Shown here: positions 32,745-41,512 of the stretch, one piece after another
Position numbering within the stretch: the stretch's first letter is position 1
Layout: the number at the start of each line of letters is the position of its first letter
Source of the DNA: Deltaproteobacteria bacterium
GTDB taxonomy: Bacteria; Myxococcota_A; Polyangia; Polyangiales; Sandaracinaceae
Length of the DNA stretch: 50,878 nucleotides
Assembly: GCA_017303575.1 (NCBI GenBank)
Contig: JAFLCL010000034.1
Location: 1 to 50,878, forward strand
Direction of reading: 5' to 3'
Notes under the pieces: generated by a model
The model's input: the letters and a program-made list of their open reading frames with translations, nothing else
The model's database searches: none
Told to the model about the DNA's origin: nothing
Made by a program: the position numbers and the translations under genes

Positions 32745-33230
32745 TCACTCCCTGAAGTTCACGAATTGGAGCGGTAGCTCGAAGCTCTTGGCGCGCAGGG
32801 CCGCGATCGTCTCCTGCAGCTCGTCCCGCTTCTTGCCCGAGACGCGCACCAGATCGCCCTGGATGGAGGCCTGCACCTTGATCTTGGAGTCCTTGAGGAA
32901 CTTCACGATCTCCTTGGCCTTGTCCTGCTCGACGCCCTCCTTGAGCTTCACGAGCTGGCGCCACGTCTGACCGCCGCCTTGCTGCGGCTTCTGCGGGTCG
33001 AGCGCCTCGAGCGCGACCTTGCGCTTGAGGATCTTCTCCTGGAGCACGCCGTACGCGGCCTCGAGACGGCTCTCGCTGTCCGAGCGCAAGACGATGCCCT
33101 CTTCGTTCTGCTCGATGGTCGTGCCGGTGTCGCGGAAGTCGAAGCGCGTGCCGACCTCTTTGCTCGCCTGGTTCACGGCGTTGTCGACCTCGTTGCGGTT
33201 GAGCTTGGAGACGATGTCGAAGCTCGGCAT
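32745..33230 (-). CDS. yajQ: YajQ-family nucleotide-binding protein
   Basis: A 161-residue cytoplasmic protein of the YajQ family, some members of which bind cyclic di-GMP. It is full length and shows the family pattern: PSFDIVSKLNRNEVDNAVNQ, EVGTRFDFRDTGTTIE, DSESRLEAAYGVLQEKILKR and IKVQASIQGDLVRVSGKKRD with RAKSFELPLQFVNFR at the end. It lies 57 bases after the histidine kinase gene and 8 bases before the lipoprotein gene, so it is probably part of a minus-strand operon. Confidence 0.95.
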   Translation of the reverse strand: MPSFDIVSKLNRNEVDNAVNQASKEVGTRFDFRDTGTTIEQNEEGIVLRSDSESRLEAAYGVLQEKILKRKVALEALDPQKPQQGGGQTWRQLVKLKEGVEQDKAKEIVKFLKDSKIKVQASIQGDLVRVSGKKRDELQETIAALRAKSFELPLQFVNFRE

Positions 33231-33287
33231 GGGGTTTCCTCCGCCCGGACACTCTCGCGAGGATCGCCCTCGCGCAAGTGAACCGTG

Positions 33288-34220
33288 TCAGCCGTCGGCA
33301 CGCCGCAGCGGCAGCTCGACGGTGAACGTCGTGCCCAGGCCCTCGCCCTGCGAGGTCGCGGCCACCGAGCCGCCCACGTTCTTCACCAGGGCCGAGACGA
33401 CGAAGAGGCCCAGGCCCGTCCCCTTACGCTTGCGCACCGCCTCGCTCGCCACCCGGAAGAAGCGGTTGAACACGCGCCGCAGATCCGCCTTGCCGATGCC
33501 GATGCCGTGGTCGCGCACCTCGATCACGGTGCGTCGCGCGGCCTCGTCGATGCGCGCGTCAACGGTGATCTCCACGTGATCCCCCGAGTACTTCACGGCG
33601 TTGTCGATCAGGTTGCGGAGGACGATCTCCATCGACACGCGATCCGTGTAGACCGAGAGGCCGCTCGGCACGCGCACCTCGATGCGCTCGCGCGCGACCT
33701 TGTGACGCGAGGCGACGCTCTCGGCCATACGATCGGCGAGCTCACGCAGCGCCACGGGCTCGAGCTCGACGCCCATCTCGCCGTGCGCGAGCCGGTTGGC
33801 CTGGAGCACCTCGTCGATGAACGAGCTGAGGCGATCGATGTCGTCGCGCATCATGAGGCGCAGCGCCGCGCGCTTGTCCTCGGGCACTCCCTCGCGATCG
33901 AGCGTCTGGAGGCAGAGCTTCATGGAAGCGAGCGGGCTCTTCAGCTCGTGCGTGACGGAGTCGATGAAGCTGTCCTGTCGACGCACCTCGAGGATCTCGC
34001 GCGCGAGGAAGATCGTGAACATCACGAGCACCGCCATGATCACGACGAACGCGAGCAGTCCGGCCACGAGCAGCCACACGTTGGCCACGACCTCGCCGCT
34101 CTCCGAGATGCGGTTGAGGAGGAAGAGCGTCCAGCCCACGGTCAGCGCGGCCGCGAGCGGCACGGTCACGGCGCCGAACGTGATCGGGATCGAGATGGAA
34201 CGAACGCTGCGACGAGCCAC
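33288..34220 (-). CDS. Sensor histidine kinase
   Basis: A 310-residue two-component sensor. Two N-terminal membrane helices (about 15-35 and 48-72) flank a short periplasmic loop. The dimerisation and phosphoacceptor region SFIDSVTHELKSPLASMKL contains the His, and the ATP-binding domain has NLIDNAVKYS (N box), VRDHGIGIGKAD (G1) and KGTGLGLFVVSALV (G2). The start is the GTG at 34220; the open frame upstream to 34304 lacks similarity. No response regulator gene is adjacent, so it is an orphan kinase, as is common in myxobacteria. Confidence 0.95.
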   Translation of the reverse strand: MARRSVRSISIPITFGAVTVPLAAALTVGWTLFLLNRISESGEVVANVWLLVAGLLAFVVIMAVLVMFTIFLAREILEVRRQDSFIDSVTHELKSPLASMKLCLQTLDREGVPEDKRAALRLMMRDDIDRLSSFIDEVLQANRLAHGEMGVELEPVALRELADRMAESVASRHKVARERIEVRVPSGLSVYTDRVSMEIVLRNLIDNAVKYSGDHVEITVDARIDEAARRTVIEVRDHGIGIGKADLRRVFNRFFRVASEAVRKRKGTGLGLFVVSALVKNVGGSVAATSQGEGLGTTFTVELPLRRADG

Positions 34221-34245
34221 GGCGCGAGGATATCGCGCGGCGTGG

Positions 34246-34863
34246 TCAGGGGCTCTCGAGCGGCTCGAGCGCGCCGAAGCCCACGCGCCACACGCGCCTC
34301 CCATCGGGACCTTCCTCGACGATGCGCACCTCGTGCGGGTCGCTGCGATCGAACCACTGCGAGAACGGCACGTCGATCGCGCGGAGCTCGCGGGTGACGA
34401 GGTGCTGCTGGGTGATCACGTAGCGCGTGCCATTGGGGTGCAGCGACGCGACGCTGACGACCTCTGCGCCGACGGAGGCCCACTCCAGCCGCGTGTCACG
34501 ACACGCGAACGCCTCGAGCGTGTCCTCGTCGATCACGCAGTTGTCGTGTCCGCTCGAGAGGGCGACGAGACGCCGCGATGGTGCGTCGAGGCTGCGGTGC
34601 AGCGGGAGCTCGTAGGCTCCGCAGGTGTAGGGGTGAGGATCGACGAGCCTGTTCTCGAGCTGACAGCGGTGCTCGATCGCATTCCACACGCTCACGGCGC
34701 GCAGCCGCGTGGTGATCGCCCGCTCCGCACGGTGTGGGATCAACCCGACCGTCACCGCGATCGCGAGGCCCACGAGCACGACCGCGAGGATCACGAGCGG
34801 CCCGACCCGGTGCGGCCCACCGCTGCGCTCTCCGCGCGCACCCGCGCCCGCGTGGTCGGTCAC
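34246..34863 (-). CDS. Membrane-anchored protein of unknown function
   Basis: A 205-residue protein with one N-terminal membrane helix (GPLVILAVVLVGLAIAVTVGL) after a short basic tail, then a domain with four cysteines (HRCQLE, YTCGAYEL, HDNCVID, FACRD). Its end contains HEVRIVEEGPDGRRVWRVGF. No family recognised. The GTG start at 34863 lies 8 bases after the TlpA-like stop, and the gene is followed 25 bases later by the histidine kinase. It may therefore be a periplasmic partner of that kinase; this is inference from position. Confidence 0.7.
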   Translation of the reverse strand: MTDHAGAGARGERSGGPHRVGPLVILAVVLVGLAIAVTVGLIPHRAERAITTRLRAVSVWNAIEHRCQLENRLVDPHPYTCGAYELPLHRSLDAPSRRLVALSSGHDNCVIDEDTLEAFACRDTRLEWASVGAEVVSVASLHPNGTRYVITQQHLVTRELRAIDVPFSQWFDRSDPHEVRIVEEGPDGRRVWRVGFGALEPLESP

Positions 34864-34871
34864 GTGACGGA

Positions 34872-35447
34872 TCAGTCGGCGACGATCGCGCGGATCGTCG
34901 GGTAGTCCCGCTCGGCGATGCTGCCGCTGCGGGCGCAGCGTACGTGGCCGCTCGGATCGATCAGCGCGTGGATGGGGATCGTCGCGCCGCCGTCGAGACC
35001 GAGCGCCGTCAGCAGGGCGGGGAGGCCGGCGGGATCGGTGAGGCGGGCGCCCTCGGGCGCGTCGGGGTGCGCCGTGCGGTACGTCGCGACGGCCTCGGCC
35101 GTCTGATCGACGGAGAGGAAGTACGTGGTCACCGGCGCGTTGCTCGCCTGCATGCGATCGCGGAAGCCTGCGATGAGCGGCATCTCCTCGACGCAGGGTG
35201 CGCACCACGTCGCCCACACGTTGATCCAGCGCCAGCCTTCACCCGGCAGCGCGGGGCCTTCGACGGCGGGCAGCACCAACGCGCGCCCCTCGCCCGTCGG
35301 CGCCGACACGTCACAGAAGCGCTCGGCCGGATCCTCGCGCTGCACCGCGATCGCCTCGACGCGCGACGGAACCTCGGGGGTGATCTCGGCCTCTTCGCCG
35401 CAGCCGACGAGCGCGAAGCTCAGGAGCAAGAACGTGACGTGCTTCAT
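34872..35447 (-). CDS. TlpA-like thioredoxin-fold lipoprotein
   Basis: A 191-residue periplasmic thiol-disulfide protein attached by lipid: signal KHVTFLLLSFALVGC with Cys16. The active site is WATWCAPC (Cys82/Cys85), and the fold continues with FLSVDQTAEAVATYR and IPIHALIDPSGHV, the cis-Pro region. TlpA/ResA-type proteins reduce haem-binding cysteines of apocytochromes; cytochrome c assembly genes are near 39823-42387 but not adjacent. The start at 35447 is set by the signal peptide. A repeat-rich gap of 151 bases separates it from the OmpA-like gene upstream. Confidence 0.9.
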   Translation of the reverse strand: MKHVTFLLLSFALVGCGEEAEITPEVPSRVEAIAVQREDPAERFCDVSAPTGEGRALVLPAVEGPALPGEGWRWINVWATWCAPCVEEMPLIAGFRDRMQASNAPVTTYFLSVDQTAEAVATYRTAHPDAPEGARLTDPAGLPALLTALGLDGGATIPIHALIDPSGHVRCARSGSIAERDYPTIRAIVAD

Positions 35448-35460
35448 CGATGGACCCAGG

Positions 35461-35597
35461 GGAAGCCGGCCGGCGGGGGCAAAGCCCCCATGAGGCGCGA
35501 GCGATGGAGGAGCGAAGCGACGAAGGAGCGAAGCGACGAAGGAGCGATGGGGGTGCGGGGGTCGGGCCCCCGCCTCGAGCGCCGGAGGCGCGGGAAA
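35461..35597. repeat. Intergenic low-complexity repeat with 16-base tandem units
   Basis: Between two minus-strand genes. It contains GGGGGC-AAA-GCCCCC near 35476, then two and a half copies of GGAGCGAAGCGACGAA (from 35509 and 35525), then a GGGGGTCGGGCCCCCGCC hairpin and GCGCCGGAGGCGC. Read on the other strand it resembles the 6667-6798 element. No coding evidence. Confidence 0.65.
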
Positions 35598-35598
35598 A

Positions 35599-36300
35599 TC
35601 ACAGCTCGCAGTCGATCCAGGCGATGAACGCCGAGCGGTTGAGCGTGTTGGGATCGCACGCGCCCTCACCATCGGAGCGCGACCACTCGCAGAAGCTCGG
35701 ATCGAGCTGCGCGAACTCCTCGCCGAGCCAGAGGAGACCGACCTGACGATCGAGCTCGGGGTCGTGGAATTCGCTGCGGAGGTGCTCCATCACGGCCTCC
35801 GCGCGCTGACGCGACAGATCGCGGTTGGTGTCCACGTTGCCCTCGGGTGAGGCGCGCGAGACGACGAAGAAGTACGAGGCGAGCTGACGATCGGCGAACA
35901 CACGATCGACGAGCTCGAGGTCGCTCTGCTCGAGCAGCGCCTCGCCCTGCGCGAACTGCACGATGCCGCCGCGCTCGCGCATCGGGAGAAAGAGCGCGTT
36001 GAAGTCGTCGCCGCTCATCGTCGCGACGCTGCGCGCCTCGACGGGCTGACAGCCGCGACCGCCGCCGCCGATCAGGCCGCAGCTCGTGAGCACGCGACGG
36101 AGGATCGTGCGCAGCTCCTGCGTGCAGTACTCCGCGTTCGTCATCGACGCGACGGCCACCGCCGGTCGATCTTCGACCTCGGCCTCCGCGCGCTCGAGGC
36201 GCGTGGCCGCGGCGCCCTGCCAGCGCGAAGCGAGGATCGTGGGCGTGAGCAGACCGGCGAGCACGAGCAGGCCGGCGACCACCATCGCAGCGGGCTTCAT
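35599..36300 (-). CDS. OmpA-like membrane-anchored protein
   Basis: A 233-residue protein with an N-terminal membrane anchor or signal (AAMVVAGLLVLAGLLTPTIL). The C-terminal half resembles the OmpA/MotB peptidoglycan-binding fold: IVQFAQGEALLEQSDLELVD, then NRDLSRQRAEAVMEHLR, which matches the R-x-x-x-V-x-x-x-L helix of that family. Four cysteines lie in two clusters. The ATG at 36300 overlaps the VKOR gene stop by four bases (ATGA), so it is co-translated with the disulfide-forming protein upstream; its cysteines might be substrates. Confidence 0.65.
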   Translation of the reverse strand: MKPAAMVVAGLLVLAGLLTPTILASRWQGAAATRLERAEAEVEDRPAVAVASMTNAEYCTQELRTILRRVLTSCGLIGGGGRGCQPVEARSVATMSGDDFNALFLPMRERGGIVQFAQGEALLEQSDLELVDRVFADRQLASYFFVVSRASPEGNVDTNRDLSRQRAEAVMEHLRSEFHDPELDRQVGLLWLGEEFAQLDPSFCEWSRSDGEGACDPNTLNRSAFIAWIDCEL

Positions 36301-37793
36301 CGTGCACCTCCCGCGCGGCTGGTGAGCCGCGTGAGCACGTAGTCGAGGCCGAGGTCGGTGTCCTCGTCACAGATGCGCGTCTCGTTCACGTAGACCTGGG
36401 GCGTGAGCACCGGCAGCTGGTTCGCGACGGCCCAGCGCAGCGAGCGGTTGAGCTCGGCCCGTACGTTCGCGCTGCCGATGCAGGAGCGCAGCGAAGGGAA
36501 GCGCTCGGAGGCCATGCGCCGCGCCGCGCCTGCGCTCGCGGTCTCGGCCTCGCGGATCTCCTCCTGGTGATCGAAGGCCCACGCCAGCACTTCGTCGGCG
36601 TCTTCCTCGGCACACAAGACGGCCTCACTGATCGCACACGCGCCGGGATGGAGCGACGTGGTGAGCATGCGGTTGCACTCCGCGTCGAGGGGGAAGAGCA
36701 GCACGCGACGGCTCACCTGCTCGGCGGCCGGGTGCTGCGAGAAGCGGCGCTCGAAGCCGCGGCACGAGGGGCAGAGCGGATCGAGGACCTCGAGCATCGT
36801 GACCTCGCGCGTCTGGCTGCCGAGCGGGACGAGCACGTGGCCTTCGTCTTCGGGGTGCGCGAGCGTTCCGCAGGCACCGACGAAGCGCTCGAAGTCGGGC
36901 GCCTGCGCGGCGTACGCGACGACCGGCACGATCACGAACGCGAGGCCCGCCACGAACGCGAGGGCGAGCACACCGAACCCCGTCGGTGCGTCCGGGGCGC
37001 TCGTCGGCGACTCCTCGCGACGGCGGCGATTCCCCGCATTTACCGAGCGAATTCGTCGATCCATCTCGCTCGCGGTGGCGAGGCGCACCTTGCGTCGCGG
37101 CGGCTCGTCGAGCTCGATGTCGGCCTTGCTCGTCTCGTCGATGGTCTGATCGGCGGCGATCTCGGAGCGCTCGAGCTGCGTCTCGGCCTCGGGCAGCGCG
37201 CGGGCGGTGCGTGCATCGACGACGCGCTCGTCGAGCGCGGTCTCGGCCGAGCCGAGGTCGTCGAGATCGTCACCGAGCGTGATGCGGCTCGAGGCCGCGA
37301 CGCGCGCGGCGAAGAACGTCACGCCCGCGAGGAGGAAGCCCACGGTGCTCGCGGTGTAGATGCCGATGCAGAGCTTGCAGGCCGCGTCGAGCTCGTGGAG
37401 CGAGAGGTAGCCGAACACGCACGAGGTGAGGAACGGCAGCGTCCACGCCAGCCACTGGTAGCCGGTCGCGCGTGGATCATCGGGCTTGCGGAGCACGAGG
37501 ATCGCGAGCGCGCACACGAGGAGGTATGCGAACACAGCCATCGAGGGCAGCGACACGGGGATGCCGCCCCACACCGTGTCGCGCATCACCGACGAGTACG
37601 GGCTCATCAACGTCGCGTGGCAGCCGCTCGATCCGCTGACGTCCGGCGTGTCCGCGCCGGGCACGAACGAGCAGTGGATGCCGTGGACCTGGCGATCGAG
37701 GTGCGCGGTGAAGTCGGACGTCGAGACCGCGGAGAAGAGGAATCCGGCCACCGCGGCGAGCGCGAGCAGGACGTGCAGGATCCGCGTCAACAT
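36297..37793 (-). CDS. VKOR - DsbA-like thioredoxin fusion (disulfide-forming enzyme)
   Basis: A 498-residue membrane protein that makes disulfide bonds in exported proteins. Residues 1-170 are a vitamin K epoxide reductase domain of four to five helices with the catalytic CxxC (Cys139-Lys-Leu-Cys142) and loop cysteines Cys41 and Cys58. Residues 170-270 are a charged cytoplasmic linker, then another helix (FGVLALAFVAGLAFVIVPVV). The C-terminal domain is thioredoxin/DsbA-like with CPSC (Cys341/Cys344 in DPLCPSCRGF) and the cis-Pro LTPQVYVNE. VKOR-DsbA fusions replace DsbA/DsbB. The start at 37793 is set by the first helix. It leads the minus-strand thiol gene block. Confidence 0.9.
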   Translation of the reverse strand: MLTRILHVLLALAAVAGFLFSAVSTSDFTAHLDRQVHGIHCSFVPGADTPDVSGSSGCHATLMSPYSSVMRDTVWGGIPVSLPSMAVFAYLLVCALAILVLRKPDDPRATGYQWLAWTLPFLTSCVFGYLSLHELDAACKLCIGIYTASTVGFLLAGVTFFAARVAASSRITLGDDLDDLGSAETALDERVVDARTARALPEAETQLERSEIAADQTIDETSKADIELDEPPRRKVRLATASEMDRRIRSVNAGNRRRREESPTSAPDAPTGFGVLALAFVAGLAFVIVPVVAYAAQAPDFERFVGACGTLAHPEDEGHVLVPLGSQTREVTMLEVLDPLCPSCRGFERRFSQHPAAEQVSRRVLLFPLDAECNRMLTTSLHPGACAISEAVLCAEEDADEVLAWAFDHQEEIREAETASAGAARRMASERFPSLRSCIGSANVRAELNRSLRWAVANQLPVLTPQVYVNETRICDEDTDLGLDYVLTRLTSRAGGAR

Positions 37794-37905
37794 GGCGCCT
37801 GCATAGCGCAGAAAGGCCTGCACCACCCGGGGGCAGCACAGGCCTTTCCTACGCACTTCGCCGATCGAGCGCCGGAGGCGCAGGCACACTCAGACGAACG
37901 ACGGT

Positions 37906-37945
37906 GAGCTCGAGGGGCCAGAGGTCCCTCGACCCAGACAACTCA
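37906..37945 (-). terminator. TGA-anchored hairpin repeat, copy C
   Basis: On the minus strand TGAGTTGTCTGGGTCGAGGG begins with the stop codon (37945-37943) of the lipoprotein gene and continues with CCCCTCGAGCTC, forming the same stem as copy A at 26311. Confidence 0.55.
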
Positions 37946-38524
37946 GAAGCCGGTCGGCGCGAGCGTGGCGTTCGTCGTGATCGCGACGTTCGCGGTGACG
38001 CCCTGGCCCATGCTCGAGAACGAGCCGATGTAGATCTGGTAGGCGCCCGCACCCGCGTTCGGGATGTCGAGCGCGGGGTTCGGGTAGCCGCCGCCGTCGT
38101 CATTGCACTGCACGTGACCGTCGGGGAAGCGGATGGCCATCGTGGTGTCCTGATCGGCACGGCCGACGACGCGGAGGTTCGGCAGCGCCGCGCTCAGCGT
38201 GAGGTTGATCTGCGCGGCCGCGGGGTAGTTGCCCGCGCACCAGCCATCGGCGGCGCCCATCGTGCTGCCGGCGACGGGACCACCCGCCGTGACCGCGACG
38301 ACCGTCGGATCGGGCGTGAAGCCCGCGCCGAGCGTGATCGCCTGGGGCGCAGCGGAGGGAACTGCCACGGCACCACCACCGGGCGGCGTGCCCGGCGGCG
38401 CGATCGGCGGAGGCGTGATCACCGGCGGGGTGCTCGAGCCACCGAAGCAGCATCCCTGGATGCCGACCGCGAGGAGAACGCCCACGAAGCCGGGCGCGGC
38501 GAGAGACTGGATCGAATTGCGCAT
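37943..38524 (-). CDS. Putative lipoprotein with PPC-like domain
   Basis: A 193-residue exported protein. The signal (SLAAPGFVGVLLAVGIQGCC) ends in a lipobox-like IQGC, followed by a Pro-rich linker (TPPVITPPPIAPPGTPPGG). The C-terminal 100 residues (LRVVGRADQDTTMAIRFPDG, GAGAYQIYIGSFSS) resemble the pre-peptidase C-terminal (PPC) beta fold of secreted proteins; the match is by eye. Start ATG 38524 has a good ribosome site (AGAAGGAG ending 6 bases upstream). It is separated from the VKOR gene by 149 bases containing hairpin copy C. Confidence 0.75.
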   Translation of the reverse strand: MRNSIQSLAAPGFVGVLLAVGIQGCCFGGSSTPPVITPPPIAPPGTPPGGGAVAVPSAAPQAITLGAGFTPDPTVVAVTAGGPVAGSTMGAADGWCAGNYPAAAQINLTLSAALPNLRVVGRADQDTTMAIRFPDGHVQCNDDGGGYPNPALDIPNAGAGAYQIYIGSFSSMGQGVTANVAITTNATLAPTGF

Positions 38525-38675
38525 TGCCTGCTCCTTCTAGGAAAGGACCGCTCGTCATCGCGGCGTGTCGCGTCGGTGTTCGTTCCTCCGCGGCGAGTCG
38601 ACGTGTACCAGGAACCCGCTCCGATGGGGCGTCAAATCACGTCAACGTCTGGCGACGTCTGCGGAGAGCAAACCC

Positions 38676-38706
38676 GGCCCAGAGGTCCCTCGACCAGACC
38701 CACTCA
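38676..38706 (-). terminator. TGA-anchored hairpin repeat, copy D (degenerate)
   Basis: Minus strand: the stop codon TGA (38706-38704) of the kinase-like gene begins TGAGTGGGTCTGGTCGAGGG, then ACCTCTGGGCC. The second arm of the stem is lost. Confidence 0.4.
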
Positions 38707-39660
38707 CAGATCGAGGACCGCGGCCTCGCCGTGCTCTTCGATCAAGGCCGCGACCCAGCTGAGGATCGTCGCGCGACGATCGAGCACTGCCTCTCGCTGC
38801 GCGTCGTCGAGCAGCTCGCCCACGATCTCGTCGTGGCTCGCGCGCTCGAGCGAGGCTGCGTCGAGCGCACGAAGCGCCTCGATCAAGCTCCTCGGGAAGC
38901 GCCGCGATCGCTGCAGCTCGTCGAGGATGCGTGCGCGCTGGCCGTCCGACCAACGCACGGGGAACGCGAGGTTGTGATCGCGGATGATCACGCGCTGCAT
39001 GCCGTTGGTGGCCGTGCGCAGGTTGCCGCCGCTCAGACGATCGCCATTGCCGATCAGCGCATCGAAGACGCACATGCTCGCGAGATCACGCGCGAGGATC
39101 CTCTGCTCGGGCGAGAGCTGCGCGCCAGGCGTGAGCCAGCTGCGCCAGCGCTCGAGGCCTTCGGGCTGATCGAGCGTGGCGCGCTCGAGGTTGGGCACCC
39201 AGTAGATCGCGGCGCCGCGCACCGTCGTCGAGCCGGGCACGTTCGCGTTGAAGGCGAGCGGTGCGAGCAGCGAGTCCGGATCGCCCTCCCAGTCGGGCGC
39301 GATGTGGCGTCGCAGCTGTCCCCGCTCGATCACGCGCACACGTGCGGGCGGCACCTGATCCATGCCGAGCACCGACGCGATCCGATACGCCGCCACCTCG
39401 TGCGCCCAGCCCCGCGGGTGCGTGCGCGTCTCGGGCTTGAAGGCCGCGTCGATCGTGCCCGACAGCTGCATCTGGAACGTGGTCGAGCTCGTGCCGATGG
39501 GCCGGAGGTTGTCGAGGCGCGCCGAGAAGAGCGCCTCGAGGATCCGATCGTCGGTGAGCTCGCTCGACGCGAACTGCCGCGCCCCCGGGATGCCGTTCAC
39601 GTCCTGCGCGGACGCGACGGCGATCACGAAGAACGGAACGAGCAGCGCGAGCTTCTTCAT
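38704..39660 (-). CDS. Secreted FAM20/HipA-type kinase-like protein
   Basis: A 318-residue exported protein (signal KKLALLVPFFVIAVASA, cleavage before Gln19). The mature domain shows the pattern of the FAM20/HipA/PI3K-like kinase superfamily. These are Lys75 in DAAFKPE (ATP-binding), Glu88 in AHEVAAYRIASVLGMDQVPP, catalytic-loop-like FDALIGNGDRLSGGN (Asp200, Asn205, Asp207, Asn213) and the metal-binding Asp228 in IIRDHNLAF. It would phosphorylate exported proteins or other substrates, or be an inactive relative. No partner gene is adjacent. Its TGA begins hairpin repeat copy D. Confidence 0.65.
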   Translation of the reverse strand: MKKLALLVPFFVIAVASAQDVNGIPGARQFASSELTDDRILEALFSARLDNLRPIGTSSTTFQMQLSGTIDAAFKPETRTHPRGWAHEVAAYRIASVLGMDQVPPARVRVIERGQLRRHIAPDWEGDPDSLLAPLAFNANVPGSTTVRGAAIYWVPNLERATLDQPEGLERWRSWLTPGAQLSPEQRILARDLASMCVFDALIGNGDRLSGGNLRTATNGMQRVIIRDHNLAFPVRWSDGQRARILDELQRSRRFPRSLIEALRALDAASLERASHDEIVGELLDDAQREAVLDRRATILSWVAALIEEHGEAAVLDL

Positions 39661-39690
39661 GCGTTCAACCTCGGGCGCAGGATTCTTCGT

Positions 39691-39804
39691 CTGGAGCGAG
39701 CGCGCCCGCGGGACACGACCGAGGGGTAGCCAGGTGCTCGTCGCTTCGCTTCTGCGCGCCGTGGCTACCCTCGCGGGCGGGTCCGAGGACGAAAGCCGCT
39801 CCAG
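39691..39804. other. Long nested inverted repeat (structured intergenic element)
   Basis: Three nested arm pairs: CTGGAGCG (39691) with CGCTCCAG (39797-39804), CGCCCGCG (39703-39710) with CGCGGGCG (39772-39779), and GAGGGGTAGCCA (39721-39732) with TGGCTACCCTC (39762-39772, one bulge). The central loop of about 29 bases is TCGCTTCGCTTC-rich. It sits between the ACAD stop and the kinase-like gene start, both on the minus strand. A terminator, an mRNA-stabilising stem or a miniature mobile element are all possible. Confidence 0.65.
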
Positions 39805-39822
39805 GCGGAAAAGACAAGCCGA

Positions 39823-40967
<1,145 letters not shown>

Positions 40968-40971
<4 letters not shown>

Positions 40972-41102
40972 CTCTTTCGTTCCTTCTGACGACGTTGTTC
41001 TTCGGCCCGCCCCGCCTTCGCACCGAACACGTACCCCAGCGCGAAGCCCACGAGGAGCACGCCGGGGATGAACACGAAGTGATTGACGCTCGGGAGATCC
41101 AT
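40968..41102 (-). CDS. 44-residue membrane peptide in the ccm cluster
   Basis: A small gene read directly from the minus strand, ATG at 41102 to TGA at 40970-40968. The peptide begins DLPSVNHFVFIPGVLLVGF, has one membrane helix (about 8-27) and ends in a strongly basic, charged tail (EEQRRQKERKR). This shape, helix then charged helix, resembles CcmD haem-exporter subunits, but the similarity is only general. The TGA overlaps the ATG of the acyl-CoA dehydrogenase gene by four bases (ATGA), and the start is 5 bases after the CcmD-family gene stop, so it is very likely a real translated gene. Confidence 0.7.
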
Positions 41103-41107
41103 CGCGC

Positions 41108-41512
41108 TCAGGCGTCCTTCGCGCTCTCCTTCGAGACCGCCTCGCTCGCGCCATCGCCGCGCGCGCTCTTCCTGAAGTCGGGCTTGCGTGCCTCGAGCGC
41201 CTTCTCGAGTCGATCGAGATCGCGCGAGGCGCCCGAGGTGAGGCTGCCGAGGTAGACGACGTAGCCGAGCACGAGCGCGAGCACGGTGCCGTAGGCCGCG
41301 ACGAGCAGCGGCCCGCCGGGCACGTCCTCTTGCTGCGCGCCGCTCACCGCCTGGAACGTCGCGGAGCGGCTCGTCGCGGCGTCGTCGCGATCCTCGACAG
41401 CGTCGGGATCGACGTCGTCGGCCTGCGCGGACACCACGAGGGAGGCGCTCGAGAGCGCGAAGAGGCCCGCGAGCGCGAGCGAGGCGAGGAGCCTTCGGAG
41501 AGGCGCGTTCAT
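41108..41512 (-). CDS. CcmD-family membrane protein
   Basis: A 134-residue protein with a signal-like N-terminal hydrophobic stretch (LLASLALAGLFALSSASLVV) and a second helix in LLVAAYGTVLALVLGYVVYL followed by a charged coil LDRLEKALEARKPD. The AAYG...LGY...RLEKAL pattern is that of the CcmD family found next to CcmC/CcsA. It would help haem delivery for cytochrome c maturation in the cell membrane. Its ATG overlaps the CcmC stop by four bases. Confidence 0.75.
   Translation of the reverse strand: MNAPLRRLLASLALAGLFALSSASLVVSAQADDVDPDAVEDRDDAATSRSATFQAVSGAQQEDVPGGPLLVAAYGTVLALVLGYVVYLGSLTSGASRDLDRLEKALEARKPDFRKSARGDGASEAVSKESAKDA

Noticed and set aside
39691..39804. The long inverted repeat as an IS end pair
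   Set aside because: No transposase frame lies between the arms; the whole element is only 114 bases.
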